DNA of 64,000 nt from Cognaticolwellia sediminilitoris. Lineage in GTDB: Bacteria; Pseudomonadota; Gammaproteobacteria; Enterobacterales; Alteromonadaceae. Positions 1 through 9,139 of the stretch are shown here, piece after piece. Location of the stretch: the NCBI GenBank assembly GCA_002104535.1, contig NBOG01000003.1, positions 1 through 64,000 on the forward strand, in the 5' to 3' direction. Every line of letters begins with the position of its first letter. The stretch's first letter is position 1. The notes beneath the pieces were generated by a model that did not search any database, was not told where the DNA came from, and saw only the letters and a program-made list of their open reading frames with translations. A program made the translations under genes and the position numbers.

Positions 1-447
1 TCCAATGGCACAGTGGTTAATAATAACGATGGCACAGTAACCTATACACATAATGGTAGTGAAACCTTAACTGATAGTTTTACCTACACCATTAATGACG
101 GCAGCGTTGATTCAGCGCCAGCAACGGTTGCTATTACCGTTACCGCGGTCAATGATGCACCAATTGCCAATAACGATACAGCCGCGGTTAATGAGGGCGA
201 GAGTACGATCATTGATTTGCGTGGTAATGATACTGACGCAGAAACTGCTACTAATGCGTTAACCGTGACTAATCTTAGCGCTGCTTCCAATGGCACAGTG
301 GTTAATAATAACGATGGCACAGTAACCTATACACATAATGGTAGTGAAACCTTAACTGATAGTTTTACCTACACCATTAATGACGGTAGCGTTGATTCAG
401 CGCCAGCAACGGTTGCTATTACCGTTACCGCGGTTAATGATGCACCT
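1..447 (+). repeat. Near-identical 285-bp tandem repeat encoding Ig-like modules
   Basis: Bases 1-162 recur at 286-447 with only a few synonymous changes (for example GGC/GGT and GTC/GTT). The period is 285 bp, or 95 codons. The left copy is cut by the window edge, so the array probably continues upstream. Such identity indicates recent duplication or gene conversion and is a likely place for copy-number variation and assembly collapse. Confidence 0.9.
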
Positions 448-3400
448 GTTATAACCTCCGCTGATAGTGTAAATATTGCTGAAAATACTGCCAATAATAC
501 GGCTGTTTATAGCGCATCGGCTACTGATGCAGAATCAGGGGATATTACTTGGGGCCTCATTGATGCCAATAGTGCTTTTATCATCGATTCATTAACCGGT
601 GTAATAACCATTGATGATAATAGCTCCTTAGATTTTGAAACATTCACTACTTATGATTTACAGTTGAGTGCAACTGATGATGGTGTGCCAACACAATCGG
701 ATAATATATTAATTACTGTGAGTTTAACCGATGTCAATGAGAAACCAACATTAACAGCTACGCCGACATCACAAGTTATTAGTGAAAATGCACAAGTTAA
801 TGACGCAATTACAACAATTGTCGCCACAGACCCAGAAAATGACCCACAAACATGGACAATTAGCGCGGGCAATGAGGATGGCGTCTTTGGTATTGATAGT
901 GCCGGTAATATCACAGTAGTTGATGTAACTGAATTAGATTATGAAGTAACTACACAATATGATTTAACCATTAGAGCCGAAGATTCCACTACTCCTAGTA
1001 TCTTCGAAACCATTGATTTTACTGTTAGTGTTTCTGATGTGATTGAAAATCAAGTATTAGCGCTTGATACTTTGTATGGTGTAAATGGTATAACAACATT
1101 TAATACTTACTCTTATAATAGCGATGACAATATCGTCAGTGTTTTACGCCAAGTTGATGGGAAATTACTCTTGGTTGCTAACGTATCTTTTCAAGGTAAT
1201 GACAATGTGGCCGCGATGAGATTAAATGTTGATGGCTCTCTTGATTCTAATTACGGAATTCAAGGAAGAAAAACCTTTAATTTTGTTAATAATCAACTCG
1301 CAAGTAAAGCCATTTTAGACTCATCAGATAATTTATATATTGTTGGGACTGAAAATAATTCTAATGATTATCCTTTTGTATTGAAAGTTGATAATACGGG
1401 GAATTTAGATACCAGCTTTAATACTGATGGCAAGTTTGAATTCAGCTTTGCGGAGTCAAGTTTTGGCCAAGATATTCTGCTGCATAGTAATGGCTTTATT
1501 TATGTCGCCAGTGATGGTTTTAGTTCTACCCACTCTACTCATACGCTGAAAATGCTTCGTATTGATACAGCTGGAAATCTTGTTAATTTAAACTCAGATA
1601 GTGGTTTTGGTGAGTTTGATTTATTTGCATCGTTCGAATTTTATCCGGTTGGCATTGCTGAATTATCAACTGGAGAATTAGTGGTAATGGGCACAAGTGA
1701 TAGTGCTAACGATACTTTCCAAGTAGATTTCGCGACTGCGGTGTTAAATCAAAACGATTTTGCTCAGAACGGTTTAGTTACGGCTAAATTTGATCTTGCT
1801 CTACTCATAGATGGCAATGGTGCTTCTATTGATAAAGTTAATAGTTATTCAAATTTTAATAATGACAGTTTTTTACTGGTCGGCGCATCAGATTATTTAG
1901 GTGGACTACCTGAGTCTGCACTATTAAAAATAGATGTCACCAATTCAAGCATTATTGCAAATGCCAGCTTTGCTTCATCAGGAGCGTTGATTGATGACGT
2001 CGATGGTGATTCCTTTGAATTTTCAGAGGTAGTCACTTCAAGCCTTGATAGTGCTGGCAATATTACTTTCGTTTCAATTGCTAATATTGGTGAAGGTGGC
2101 GAAAATTATTTTGTCGAGCAATTAACCAGTAGTGGTGCCTTTAATCCAGGCTTTTCCTCAGTAGTATTCTGGGCAAATTATACCAATAAACCTAAAGCAC
2201 AATTGATTGTAGATCCGAGTAATGACGACTTGCTTTTAGCAAGTACTGTCGACACTAACATTAATGCAGACATTAACTTTAAGAAATTTTTAAATGACGG
2301 TACTGAGGTTGTGTCGAGTTCACAAACATATAACTTTACTGGCAGTGACGAAACACTTGTTGATATCGATTTATTGACGGTATCACCTAATAGCAGTGCT
2401 TTATGGGTGAACACAGATAAGCTTGTTGGAGTAGCAGAAACCAGTGGGACTATAGCTTTATTGGATAGTGATGGGAAAATAGATCATGGTTTAAATAATG
2501 GTAAAACTACCGTAATAGGTGGTGATTTTTCATATGGACCTACGCTGGAACTCCCTGATGGCAGTATTATATATACAGACTATACAAAAAATCGCAACAC
2601 TCCCAAATATTTAACCATTCATAAAGTCACAGATAAAAACTTTACTGTTGATGTGAATTTTGTACCTAGTTTTGGCTATGCTCAGGTGGAGGTTCCTCCA
2701 GGTGCAATTGTAAATGATATTGCTTACGATGCTTTCAGTAACCATATCATCATAGTTGGTACGGTTAAAGATGAGTCTGATGATGTTTTTATTGTAAAAG
2801 CTAATGCAACAGATGGCACATTATTCTCGGGCGGTAATTTTGTTGATGGAGTCGTTATTATAGATATAGCGGGCAATCTTTCAGAAAGTTTAAACCGTGT
2901 AGTTCCACAAGAAGATGGTGGCTTAATAGGGTTAGGTTCATTATTTATTGCGGGGGCTACTAATCCATATCTGTTAAAGGTTGATGCCAATGGAGCTCTT
3001 GATAGCAGTTTTAACGGTGTGGGTTATAAAAGTTATAATCTAGGAACAGAAGGCCAAGATTTAATAGCCAATGATCTTATTCAATTAGCTGATAATTCAC
3101 TTATTTTTAGTATTAATAATACGGCATTCTCCACGAGCCATCTTGTTAAAACGGACGTTAATGGTGTATTGGATAACACCTTTGCTAGTTCAGGTGTGTT
3201 TGAATTAGATATCGGTACTTCTGCAACCGTTGTTAACGATTTAACCCTTGATGATAATGGTTATATTTATGCTGTTGGCTATGTTGCAAATGTCGATGAT
3301 GATAATTTAGTGGTGAGAGTATCCTCAGTTGATGGCAGTTTAGATGCCTTGTTTAATGCTTACACTACCCCCGGTTACTGGGTGTTTGATGAAAGCAACA

Positions 3401-3531
3401 ACGACAATTTGCAAAAAGTACTTTTTGATCCTGCGACTAGTCATATCATTTTAGGCGATACTTTGGATGGTCCAATCGGGCTAACTGACCTTAGAGTACG
3501 AGTTTTTAATTTTATTCAAGATGACTACTAA
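1..3531 (+). CDS. Large surface/secreted protein with Ig-like, cadherin-like and Delta-60-type repeats (5' truncated by window)
   Basis: The reading frame is open to the left edge, so only the C-terminal 1176 residues are visible and the true start lies outside. Residues 1-149 hold two copies of a bacterial Ig/VCBS-like module (motifs SFTYTINDG and AVNDAP) repeating every 95 residues with almost no DNA divergence. Residues about 149-345 form two cadherin-like modules ending VSLTDVNE and VSVSDVIE, with acidic DxE/DxD-type motifs of the kind that bind calcium in this family. The rest contains spaced LDSNYG, LDTSFN, LDSSFN and LDNTFA motifs typical of Delta-60 repeats, which may form a beta-propeller-like fold. 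No C-terminal sorting signal or transmembrane anchor is visible. Family knowledge suggests a large adhesin or secreted matrix protein; substrate and secretion route cannot be told from this fragment. A GTG at 13 is internal and is not taken as the start. Confidence 0.8.
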   Translation, partial: SNGTVVNNNDGTVTYTHNGSETLTDSFTYTINDGSVDSAPATVAITVTAVNDAPIANNDTAAVNEGESTIIDLRGNDTDAETATNALTVTNLSAASNGTVVNNNDGTVTYTHNGSETLTDSFTYTINDGSVDSAPATVAITVTAVNDAPVITSADSVNIAENTANNTAVYSASATDAESGDITWGLIDANSAFIIDSLTGVITIDDNSSLDFETFTTYDLQLSATDDGVPTQSDNILITVSLTDVNEKPTLTATPTSQVISENAQVNDAITTIVATDPENDPQTWTISAGNEDGVFGIDSAGNITVVDVTELDYEVTTQYDLTIRAEDSTTPSIFETIDFTVSVSDVIENQVLALDTLYGVNGITTFNTYSYNSDDNIVSVLRQVDGKLLLVANVSFQGNDNVAAMRLNVDGSLDSNYGIQGRKTFNFVNNQLASKAILDSSDNLYIVGTENNSNDYPFVLKVDNTGNLDTSFNTDGKFEFSFAESSFGQDILLHSNGFIYVASDGFSSTHSTHTLKMLRIDTAGNLVNLNSDSGFGEFDLFASFEFYPVGIAELSTGELVVMGTSDSANDTFQVDFATAVLNQNDFAQNGLVTAKFDLALLIDGNGASIDKVNSYSNFNNDSFLLVGASDYLGGLPESALLKIDVTNSSIIANASFASSGALIDDVDGDSFEFSEVVTSSLDSAGNITFVSIANIGEGGENYFVEQLTSSGAFNPGFSSVVFWANYTNKPKAQLIVDPSNDDLLLASTVDTNINADINFKKFLNDGTEVVSSSQTYNFTGSDETLVDIDLLTVSPNSSALWVNTDKLVGVAETSGTIALLDSDGKIDHGLNNGKTTVIGGDFSYGPTLELPDGSIIYTDYTKNRNTPKYLTIHKVTDKNFTVDVNFVPSFGYAQVEVPPGAIVNDIAYDAFSNHIIIVGTVKDESDDVFIVKANATDGTLFSGGNFVDGVVIIDIAGNLSESLNRVVPQEDGGLIGLGSLFIAGATNPYLLKVDANGALDSSFNGVGYKSYNLGTEGQDLIANDLIQLADNSLIFSINNTAFSTSHLVKTDVNGVLDNTFASSGVFELDIGTSATVVNDLTLDDNGYIYAVGYVANVDDDNLVVRVSSVDGSLDALFNAYTTPGYWVFDESNNDNLQKVLFDPATSHIILGDTLDGPIGLTDLRVRVFNFIQDDY

Positions 3532-3560
3532 TCAATAGGATAAATACGTAGATTCGAAAT

Positions 3561-3599
3561 GTTGGTTACTTGTGGTGTAGTACTCAGTAAGTAACCAAC
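3561..3599 (+). terminator. Strong hairpin after the repeat-protein gene
   Basis: GTTGGTTACTT (3561-3571) and AAGTAACCAAC (3589-3599) form a perfect 11-bp stem around a 17-nt loop, 30 bp after the stop codon. No T-run follows, so it may be a 3' end-stabilising hairpin or weak terminator rather than a classical intrinsic terminator. Confidence 0.45.
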
Positions 3600-3647
3600 G
3601 ATGAAAGATAAATCCAATGTTTTAGCCATTAATTAAGTAGAGTTGAT

Positions 3648-4472
3648 ATGAAAGTAAGCTTTTATGGTACCAGAGGTTCGTGCCCATCACCGGGTAAAGA
3701 CACGCTTAAATACGGTGGTAATACCGCTTGCACTTTAATTGAAGCAAATGATGGCAGACAGCTTATTTTAGATGCTGGCACAGGTATTCGTAAATTAGGT
3801 GATGAACTTGTAAAACAAAGTGGTGATATTTACCTGTTGGTGACACATAATCACTTTGATCATATTCAAGGTTTTCCATTTTTTAAACCTGCTTTTCAAG
3901 CAGAAAGAAATATCTTTATCTATCCAGCTATTACACAACCAAATGAACCAAAAGCAATTATTGAACAAATGCAAGGAAGCTATTCGCCAATAGCCAGCAC
4001 AATGCTACAGGCTAATATTGAATTTCAATTTCCTGAATGGCAACAACAGCCTATATTAATTAATGGCTTTAATGTTTCTAGACAGCCAATTAATCACCCT
4101 AACGGTGGTATGGCTTATCTGGTTACTTGTGATAGCAAAACAGTTGCTTATGTTACTGATAATGAATTGAATTTACCAAACCCTTCAGTAAGTACTGAGC
4201 AATGGATTGATATTGTTCGTGATGTAGACTTATTGATCCATGATGGTCAATACATAGCGTCGGATATGCCTTTAAAGTTAGGTTGGGGGCATTCTTTGAT
4301 TTCAGAAAGTGTAGACTTAGCAGTGCAAGCCAAGGTTAAAAACTTGGCTATCTATAGTCATGACCCAGAAAGAACTGATGATGAACTTGATCAACTCCAA
4401 ACGGAAATAAACGATAACAACCACTCCGTAAATGCTTTTTTAAGTATGGAAGGTCAAGACATTTGTTTATAG
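3648..4472 (+). CDS. MBL-fold metallo-hydrolase, possible cyclic-nucleotide phosphodiesterase
   Basis: A 274-residue metallo-beta-lactamase-fold enzyme. The N-terminus (MKVSFYGTRGSCPSPG) is typical of the PhnP/RNase Z-like side of the superfamily. The metal-binding motif HxHxDH is complete at H67, H69, D71 and H72. Further candidate ligands are the His in the INHPNGG segment, the Asp in YVTDNEL, and a late His (YSHDPER). It has no signal peptide, so it should be cytoplasmic. It sits 52 bp upstream of a class III cyclase and in the same direction, so co-transcription is likely. Members of this fold include phosphodiesterases, so degradation of the cyclase product is a reasonable inference, but the sequence does not prove the substrate. 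ATG at 3648 is chosen because the conserved beta-strand begins immediately. Confidence 0.8.
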   Translation: MKVSFYGTRGSCPSPGKDTLKYGGNTACTLIEANDGRQLILDAGTGIRKLGDELVKQSGDIYLLVTHNHFDHIQGFPFFKPAFQAERNIFIYPAITQPNEPKAIIEQMQGSYSPIASTMLQANIEFQFPEWQQQPILINGFNVSRQPINHPNGGMAYLVTCDSKTVAYVTDNELNLPNPSVSTEQWIDIVRDVDLLIHDGQYIASDMPLKLGWGHSLISESVDLAVQAKVKNLAIYSHDPERTDDELDQLQTEINDNNHSVNAFLSMEGQDICL

Positions 4473-4524
4473 CTTAATGTTTATTATTATTTTTACTACT
4501 CGACTTCAAGGAATATTTATTTAG

Positions 4525-6744
4525 GTGTTTAATTATATAAAAAATAAGAAAAATGCCATCCTTGCTGGTCTTTTTATTAGTGCTTTTGTTATATTTTTAC
4601 AGTTTACGACTCAACCTGATGTAAAACAGCTACTAGCTCGGTTTGATGGTATTTTTTACGATCTTAGATTGAGGTCAACCCTTGAAGATAGAAACTTAAC
4701 TGATCAGGCCATTTTCATCATTGATATTGATGAAAAAAGCTTAGCTGCAGAGGGACGCTGGCCTTGGTCGAGAAGAAAGTTAGCAAATTTAGTTAACCAA
4801 TTAGCAGAAGCGGGGGTAGCTGTTGTAGCCTTCGATGTTTTATTTTCTGAGCCAGAGAGGAATCCTGCAGATACCATTGCTGACCATTTACGTTCAGAAA
4901 ATAAAGCTATTCCTCCTTACCTTAACGACGCAAAAATAGCGTTGGATGCCGATACCTTATTTTCTGAAAGTTTATCAATAACAGACACCGTGTTAGGACT
5001 GTTATTTCAGGATCAAGATAAGATAAGTAAAGGGATTTTGCCAGAAAGTGTCATCAACACACCTACGAATATTGATTTAATGAAATTAATACGAGTGTCT
5101 TTTCCAAATTACGAAAGTAATATAGATATTCTACAAACTCAAACTTATGGTAGTGGTTTTATTAATTCTACACCGGATGACGATGGCTTCATTCGAAGAG
5201 CAGCGTTAGTTGCTGAGCATAATGGTGAGTTTTATCCTTCTTTAGCACTAGAAGCTGCAAGGTTATTAACTTTTACCGATAAAATCGACCTTGAAATAGT
5301 CGATATTGGCAACGGTGTTAAGCAAATAGCCGGCGTGAAATGGGGGAACGATATAATTCCAACTGATGCTGCAGGTAGAGTCCTTATCCCTTTTAGAGGA
5401 AAGCGTAAAAGTTTTCCTTATATCTCTGCAACAGATGTATTGAGCGGTAAAGTATCACTTAGTAAATTAGAAGGCTCTGTCGTTTTTGTTGGTACGAGTG
5501 CTGTAGGGCTATCTGACTTAAGGGCCACTCCCGTTGAATTGGCTTATCCAGGTGTTGAAGTACATGCCAATGTATTAGAAGGCTTATTACATCCTGAAAT
5601 TCTCCCTCACCAACCAGATTGGTGGGAAGCGGCAGTAGCTATAATTCTATGCATTCTCGCTATTTTTTGTGTGTTCTTATTTCCTGCAATTGGCCCATTA
5701 CCATTGATGTTCACTGGTAGCTTAGTCATGATAGTTACCACCTATGGCAACTTTTGGCTGTGGCAGCAACATCATATAAGCTTAATGCTTACCACCAGTT
5801 TAATGCTGATTTTCTTGGTTGGACTTTATAATTTAGCGTTAGGTTTTTTTAAAGAAAATAGTCAAAAGAAAGTCATTAAAAGTATTTTTGATCAATATGT
5901 TCCACCTGCTCATATCGATAAAATGCTAGCGGACCCCAGTTCAGTTAATTTAGATGGTGAAAGAAAAGAAATGACGGTGCTTTTTTCTGATATTCGTAGT
6001 TTTACGTCAATTTCAGAGTCTTTAAGTGCATCTGATCTGAAGAATTTATTAAATAAATATTTTAACCCAATTACCAAAAGTATCTTTGATCATAAAGGAA
6101 CGATTGATAAGTATGTTGGTGACATGGTTATGGCGTTTTGGGGCGCACCTTTAAATGATCCTGAACATGCTCAAAACGCCTTAAAAGCGGCATTAGATAT
6201 GTTAGAGATTACAACGCGTTTAAGAGCCGAGTTTAAACAAGCAGGCCTACCAGAAATTTATGTCGGCATTGGTTTAAATACCGGTGATATGAGTGTAGGA
6301 GATATGGGATCAGAATACCGTAGAGCCTATACCGTTCTTGGCGACGCGGTTAACCTTGGCGCTAGATTAGAAAGCTTAACAAAGTATTACGGTGTAGAGT
6401 GTTTAGTGAGTGAAAATACTAAAGCGCAATGTCCTGCTTACAGTTTTAGGTTTATGGATTGTGTAAAGGTTAAAGGCAAAAGTGAGCCTGTGACTATTTA
6501 TGAGCCTCTTAATGAAGCACAATTGGCTGAATTGACCTTTGATGAAGAAATTGCAGCTTATGAGCAAGCTTATCAATATTATTTAACGCAAGATTGGGCT
6601 TTGGCAAAGCAAGCCTTTATAGAATTATCATCCACTTATACAGATCGAAAAATTTATCAAATATATATAGACAGAATTAGTACGCTAGTAGATTTGCCAT
6701 TTATTGAAGATTGGGATGGCGTATTTACCCATACAGATAAATAA
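4525..6744 (+). CDS. CHASE2-domain class III adenylate/guanylate cyclase
   Basis: A 739-residue membrane-bound cyclase. An N-terminal transmembrane helix (about 14-30) is followed by a periplasmic CHASE2 sensor (about 35-345, including DIDEKSL and the FVGTSAVGL segment). Three transmembrane helices lie near 365-445 and a class III cyclase catalytic domain near 475-665. Metal-binding aspartates are visible in LFSDIRSF (D489) and YVGDMVMAFWGAP (D533), and the transition-state Asn/Arg pair in GDAVNLGARLE (N610, R614). A Lys precedes MTVLFSD as in many adenylate cyclases, but ATP versus GTP preference is not certain. GTG at 4525 is chosen, with AAGGA at 4508-4512 as a rather distant ribosome site. 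The neighbours on both sides fit hydrolysis and sensing of a cyclic nucleotide. Confidence 0.9.
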   Translation: MFNYIKNKKNAILAGLFISAFVIFLQFTTQPDVKQLLARFDGIFYDLRLRSTLEDRNLTDQAIFIIDIDEKSLAAEGRWPWSRRKLANLVNQLAEAGVAVVAFDVLFSEPERNPADTIADHLRSENKAIPPYLNDAKIALDADTLFSESLSITDTVLGLLFQDQDKISKGILPESVINTPTNIDLMKLIRVSFPNYESNIDILQTQTYGSGFINSTPDDDGFIRRAALVAEHNGEFYPSLALEAARLLTFTDKIDLEIVDIGNGVKQIAGVKWGNDIIPTDAAGRVLIPFRGKRKSFPYISATDVLSGKVSLSKLEGSVVFVGTSAVGLSDLRATPVELAYPGVEVHANVLEGLLHPEILPHQPDWWEAAVAIILCILAIFCVFLFPAIGPLPLMFTGSLVMIVTTYGNFWLWQQHHISLMLTTSLMLIFLVGLYNLALGFFKENSQKKVIKSIFDQYVPPAHIDKMLADPSSVNLDGERKEMTVLFSDIRSFTSISESLSASDLKNLLNKYFNPITKSIFDHKGTIDKYVGDMVMAFWGAPLNDPEHAQNALKAALDMLEITTRLRAEFKQAGLPEIYVGIGLNTGDMSVGDMGSEYRRAYTVLGDAVNLGARLESLTKYYGVECLVSENTKAQCPAYSFRFMDCVKVKGKSEPVTIYEPLNEAQLAELTFDEEIAAYEQAYQYYLTQDWALAKQAFIELSSTYTDRKIYQIYIDRISTLVDLPFIEDWDGVFTHTDK

Positions 6745-6818
6745 ACAGTTGCCATATTTCTCTAATGAAATATATGGCGACATATTGATATACCAATGAT
6801 AATTATGTTGGAGTTTTA

Positions 6819-8345
6819 ATGATCCTAACCACTATGTTCACCGCAAGTATTATCTCGGTAGCTTTTTTAATTACCGCAGCGCTGTTACGTGCGTTCTCCC
6901 CAGGCAATAATACACAAATAAAGCGTGTCGCTTATTTTTGCTTAATCTACTTATTAACCGTTGTGTTCCTTCAGTTTTCTGAGTTTTACTCTTGGGGTGA
7001 AGGTTCTAATACTGTCAACAATATTGCATTTTTAACCGGCTGGATAACTATAATAGAGTTGTCTTTAATACTTTTGTTTAAATTAGCTCTACCGAAGCTT
7101 GGACAGCATCCACCATCAATTATTGCTGATTTATGCTTGGGCATATCCATTATCATTTTAATCGCATTAACTTTGCGTAATTTTGGTGTAGATACGGCAA
7201 GTATTGTAACTACATCAGCAGTGGTGACGGGCATTTTAGCCATTGGGTTACAGGCTACCTTAGGTAATATTATTGGTGGTGTTGCCTTGCAACTTGACCG
7301 TTCAATTAAAATTGGCGATTGGATACAGCTTGAAAATGGTAAGCAAGGCAAGGTACAAGAAATAAGATGGCGCCATACCGTAATACAAACACGGGATTGG
7401 GATACGATTATAGTCCCTAACTCGTCATTGTTATCAGCAAACATTATTATTTTAGGCAAAAGGGTAGGCGAGCCATTACAGCATAGAATGTGGGTCTACT
7501 TTAATGTCGATTTCCGTACGAGTCCTACTCAGGTTATTGAAACTGTTGAAAAAGCTCTGCGAGCTCCTCCTGAAATTTTAAATGTCGCTAAAACGCCACC
7601 ACCCAATTGTATTTGCCTAGATTTTTCAGGCGATAATCGAGACAGCTATGCTCATTACGCTGTACGTTATTGGCTAACAGAAATTAATGATGACGATCCA
7701 ACAAACTCTTTAATAAGACGTCGTTTATATGCCGCGTTGCAACGGGCCAATATTCCGTTAGCGATACCTGCTTCTCAATTATTTATCGATAATGATAATA
7801 ACGAACGACGTAAGCGAAAAGATCAGAAAAATATCGAAAAAAGAGTTGAAGCATTAAAAGAAGTTGGTTTTCTAAAAGTTTTAACTGAAGAAGAATATAT
7901 GCAACTGGCTAAATCATTACAACCAGTATTATATTCTCAAGGTGAGAATATAATGATGCAAAATGATCAAGCAGATTGGTTGTATATTTTAACCGAAGGT
8001 CATGCTGAAGTGTGGGTTGATTCGGCTAAAAAACGAAGCAAAGTTGCTAATATTAGTGCACCAACATTTATTGGTGAAATGGGCTTGATGACGGGGGCAC
8101 CCAGAAGTGCCACGATAGTCGCAAGTACTGATGTCTACTGTTATCGTTTACATCGAAATGATTTTCAAGAAATCATTACAAAACGGCCGAGTATGATTGA
8201 GCAAATATCAACGGTGTTAGCGAAACGAGAAGTTGAAACCCAAACGATAAAAGAACGCCTAAATAAAGATGCTAAAAATCAAAAAATCGATGAAATATCT
8301 GTTCATCTTTTAACAAAAATGAGCGCTTTTTTTGGTTTAGATTAG
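6819..8345 (+). CDS. MscS-family channel with C-terminal cyclic-nucleotide-binding domain (bCNG-like)
   Basis: A 508-residue membrane protein. Four or five hydrophobic helices occupy roughly residues 1-160. The pore-lining MscS helix and beta domain follow (SAVVTGILAIGLQATLGNIIGGVALQLDRSIKIGD broken across about 129-168). A cyclic-nucleotide-binding domain fills about 365-485. Its phosphate-binding cassette is intact: FIGEMGLMTG followed by APRSAT, with the phosphate-contacting Arg at R429. This architecture matches the described bCNG branch of the MscS superfamily, in which ligand rather than tension may gate the channel. TTGGAG at 6808-6813 precedes ATG 6819. It is 74 bp downstream of the cyclase gene, so the two genes plausibly form enzyme and effector. 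cAMP versus cGMP preference cannot be read reliably. Confidence 0.88.
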   Translation: MILTTMFTASIISVAFLITAALLRAFSPGNNTQIKRVAYFCLIYLLTVVFLQFSEFYSWGEGSNTVNNIAFLTGWITIIELSLILLFKLALPKLGQHPPSIIADLCLGISIIILIALTLRNFGVDTASIVTTSAVVTGILAIGLQATLGNIIGGVALQLDRSIKIGDWIQLENGKQGKVQEIRWRHTVIQTRDWDTIIVPNSSLLSANIIILGKRVGEPLQHRMWVYFNVDFRTSPTQVIETVEKALRAPPEILNVAKTPPPNCICLDFSGDNRDSYAHYAVRYWLTEINDDDPTNSLIRRRLYAALQRANIPLAIPASQLFIDNDNNERRKRKDQKNIEKRVEALKEVGFLKVLTEEEYMQLAKSLQPVLYSQGENIMMQNDQADWLYILTEGHAEVWVDSAKKRSKVANISAPTFIGEMGLMTGAPRSATIVASTDVYCYRLHRNDFQEIITKRPSMIEQISTVLAKREVETQTIKERLNKDAKNQKIDEISVHLLTKMSAFFGLD

Positions 8346-8363
8346 CCAAAGCATCCCGACTAA

Positions 8364-8402
8364 TTAAATTGATATTTATTTTAATTATAGATATCAATTT
8401 AA
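8364..8402 (+). terminator. Hairpin after the MscS-CNB gene
   Basis: A 12-bp perfect inverted repeat, TTAAATTGATAT (8364-8375) and ATATCAATTTAA (8391-8402), surrounds a 15-nt loop 19 bp past the stop codon. It is AT-only in most positions and lacks a T-run, so its function as a terminator is tentative. Confidence 0.4.
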
Positions 8403-8717
8403 TAATCCAACCATGATCTTACTTATAAAACTATCATCCGAGTAAAGAATTAATTGTTCACTCTACCGCGCTAAAAATTCACTACTTACGGCTTGAAGTC
8501 ATTTTTACAAAGCCAACTACTTGCATTATAACGTCTTAGACTTGAATCAAAATCCCCACCGAATATTGTTAATAAAAATAATGCCAATGTTTTTTAAACG
8601 GTTAATACCTAATCACTTTTTTAAGCACCATTTGTGCTTGTGTAATTAGTAGAAGGTGTTCTAGTTTGCGTATTTAAAATTAATGCTATTGATGTTCTTT
8701 TTTTGAAGAGTAAAGAG

Positions 8718-8760
8718 TGGTGGACGATACAGGGCTTGAATTAGTGACTCGGTAAGGGTG
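8718..8760 (-). pseudogene. Decayed tRNA-Val 3' half, copy 1
   Basis: The 3' end, acceptor strand and most of the T arm match the intact tRNA-Val genes at 8913 and 9020, including the encoded CCA, but the T stem is mismatched. The anticodon region is reduced to a GTAAGGGTG remnant and the 5' half is replaced by unrelated AT-rich sequence, so no cloverleaf can form. Confidence 0.7.
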
Positions 8761-8815
8761 TAAAGAGTAGACGGTGCTTTTAGTACAAATAAGGTTGTTG
8801 GAAGTATAAATAAGA

Positions 8816-8862
8816 TGGTGGACGATACTGGGCTTGAATTAGTGAATCGGCGCGGGTGGTAA
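8816..8862 (-). pseudogene. Decayed tRNA-Val 3' half, copy 2
   Basis: As copy 1, the acceptor 3' strand with CCA and part of the T arm are recognisable, the anticodon arm is scrambled and the 5' half is missing. The start is 98 bp from copy 1 and 97 bp from the first intact gene, consistent with tandem duplication followed by decay. Both decayed copies share the spacer motif TAAAGAGTAGA and GTGCTTTTAGTA. Confidence 0.7.
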
Positions 8863-8912
8863 AGAGTAGAAGGTGCTTTTAGTATAAATAAGATTTGAAA
8901 GTATAAATAAGA

Positions 8913-8988
8913 TGGTGGACGATACTGGGCTTGAACCAGTGACCCCCGCCTTGTAAGGGCGGTGCTCTCCCAACTGAGCTAATCGTCC
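8913..8988 (-). tRNA. tRNA-Val (anticodon TAC)
   Basis: A 76-nt cloverleaf with encoded CCA. The anticodon loop reads CTTACAA, giving TAC (Val). Acceptor stem, D arm (AGCTCAGTTGGGAGAGC) and T arm (GGTTCAAGCC) are all intact. Confidence 0.97.
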
Positions 8989-9019
8989 AGTTATATTGCA
9001 GAGTAATAATTATAATGTG

Positions 9020-9095
9020 TGGTGGACGATACTGGGCTTGAACCAGTGACCCCCGCCTTGTAAGGGCGGTGCTCTCCCAACTGAGCTAATCGTCC
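9020..9095 (-). tRNA. tRNA-Val (anticodon TAC)
   Basis: Identical 76-nt copy of the neighbouring tRNA-Val, 31 bp away and promoter-proximal in the array. Confidence 0.97.
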
Positions 9096-9111
9096 TGCTC
9101 TATGGGGGCGT

Positions 9112-9139
9112 ATTATAGGGAGATCGAAAAAGCTGTCAA
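9112..9139 (-). promoter_or_regulatory. Consensus sigma-70 promoter of the tRNA-Val array
   Basis: On the minus strand TTGACA (9139-9134), a 16-bp spacer and TATAAT (9117-9112) are perfect -35 and -10 hexamers. A GC-rich discriminator follows (ACGCCCCC), as is usual for stringently controlled stable-RNA promoters. The first tRNA starts 17 bp after the -10. Confidence 0.85.

Noticed and set aside
6986-7459. A 157-codon minus-strand frame inside the MscS-CNB gene
   Set aside because: It is antisense to the conserved pore helix and has no independent support.
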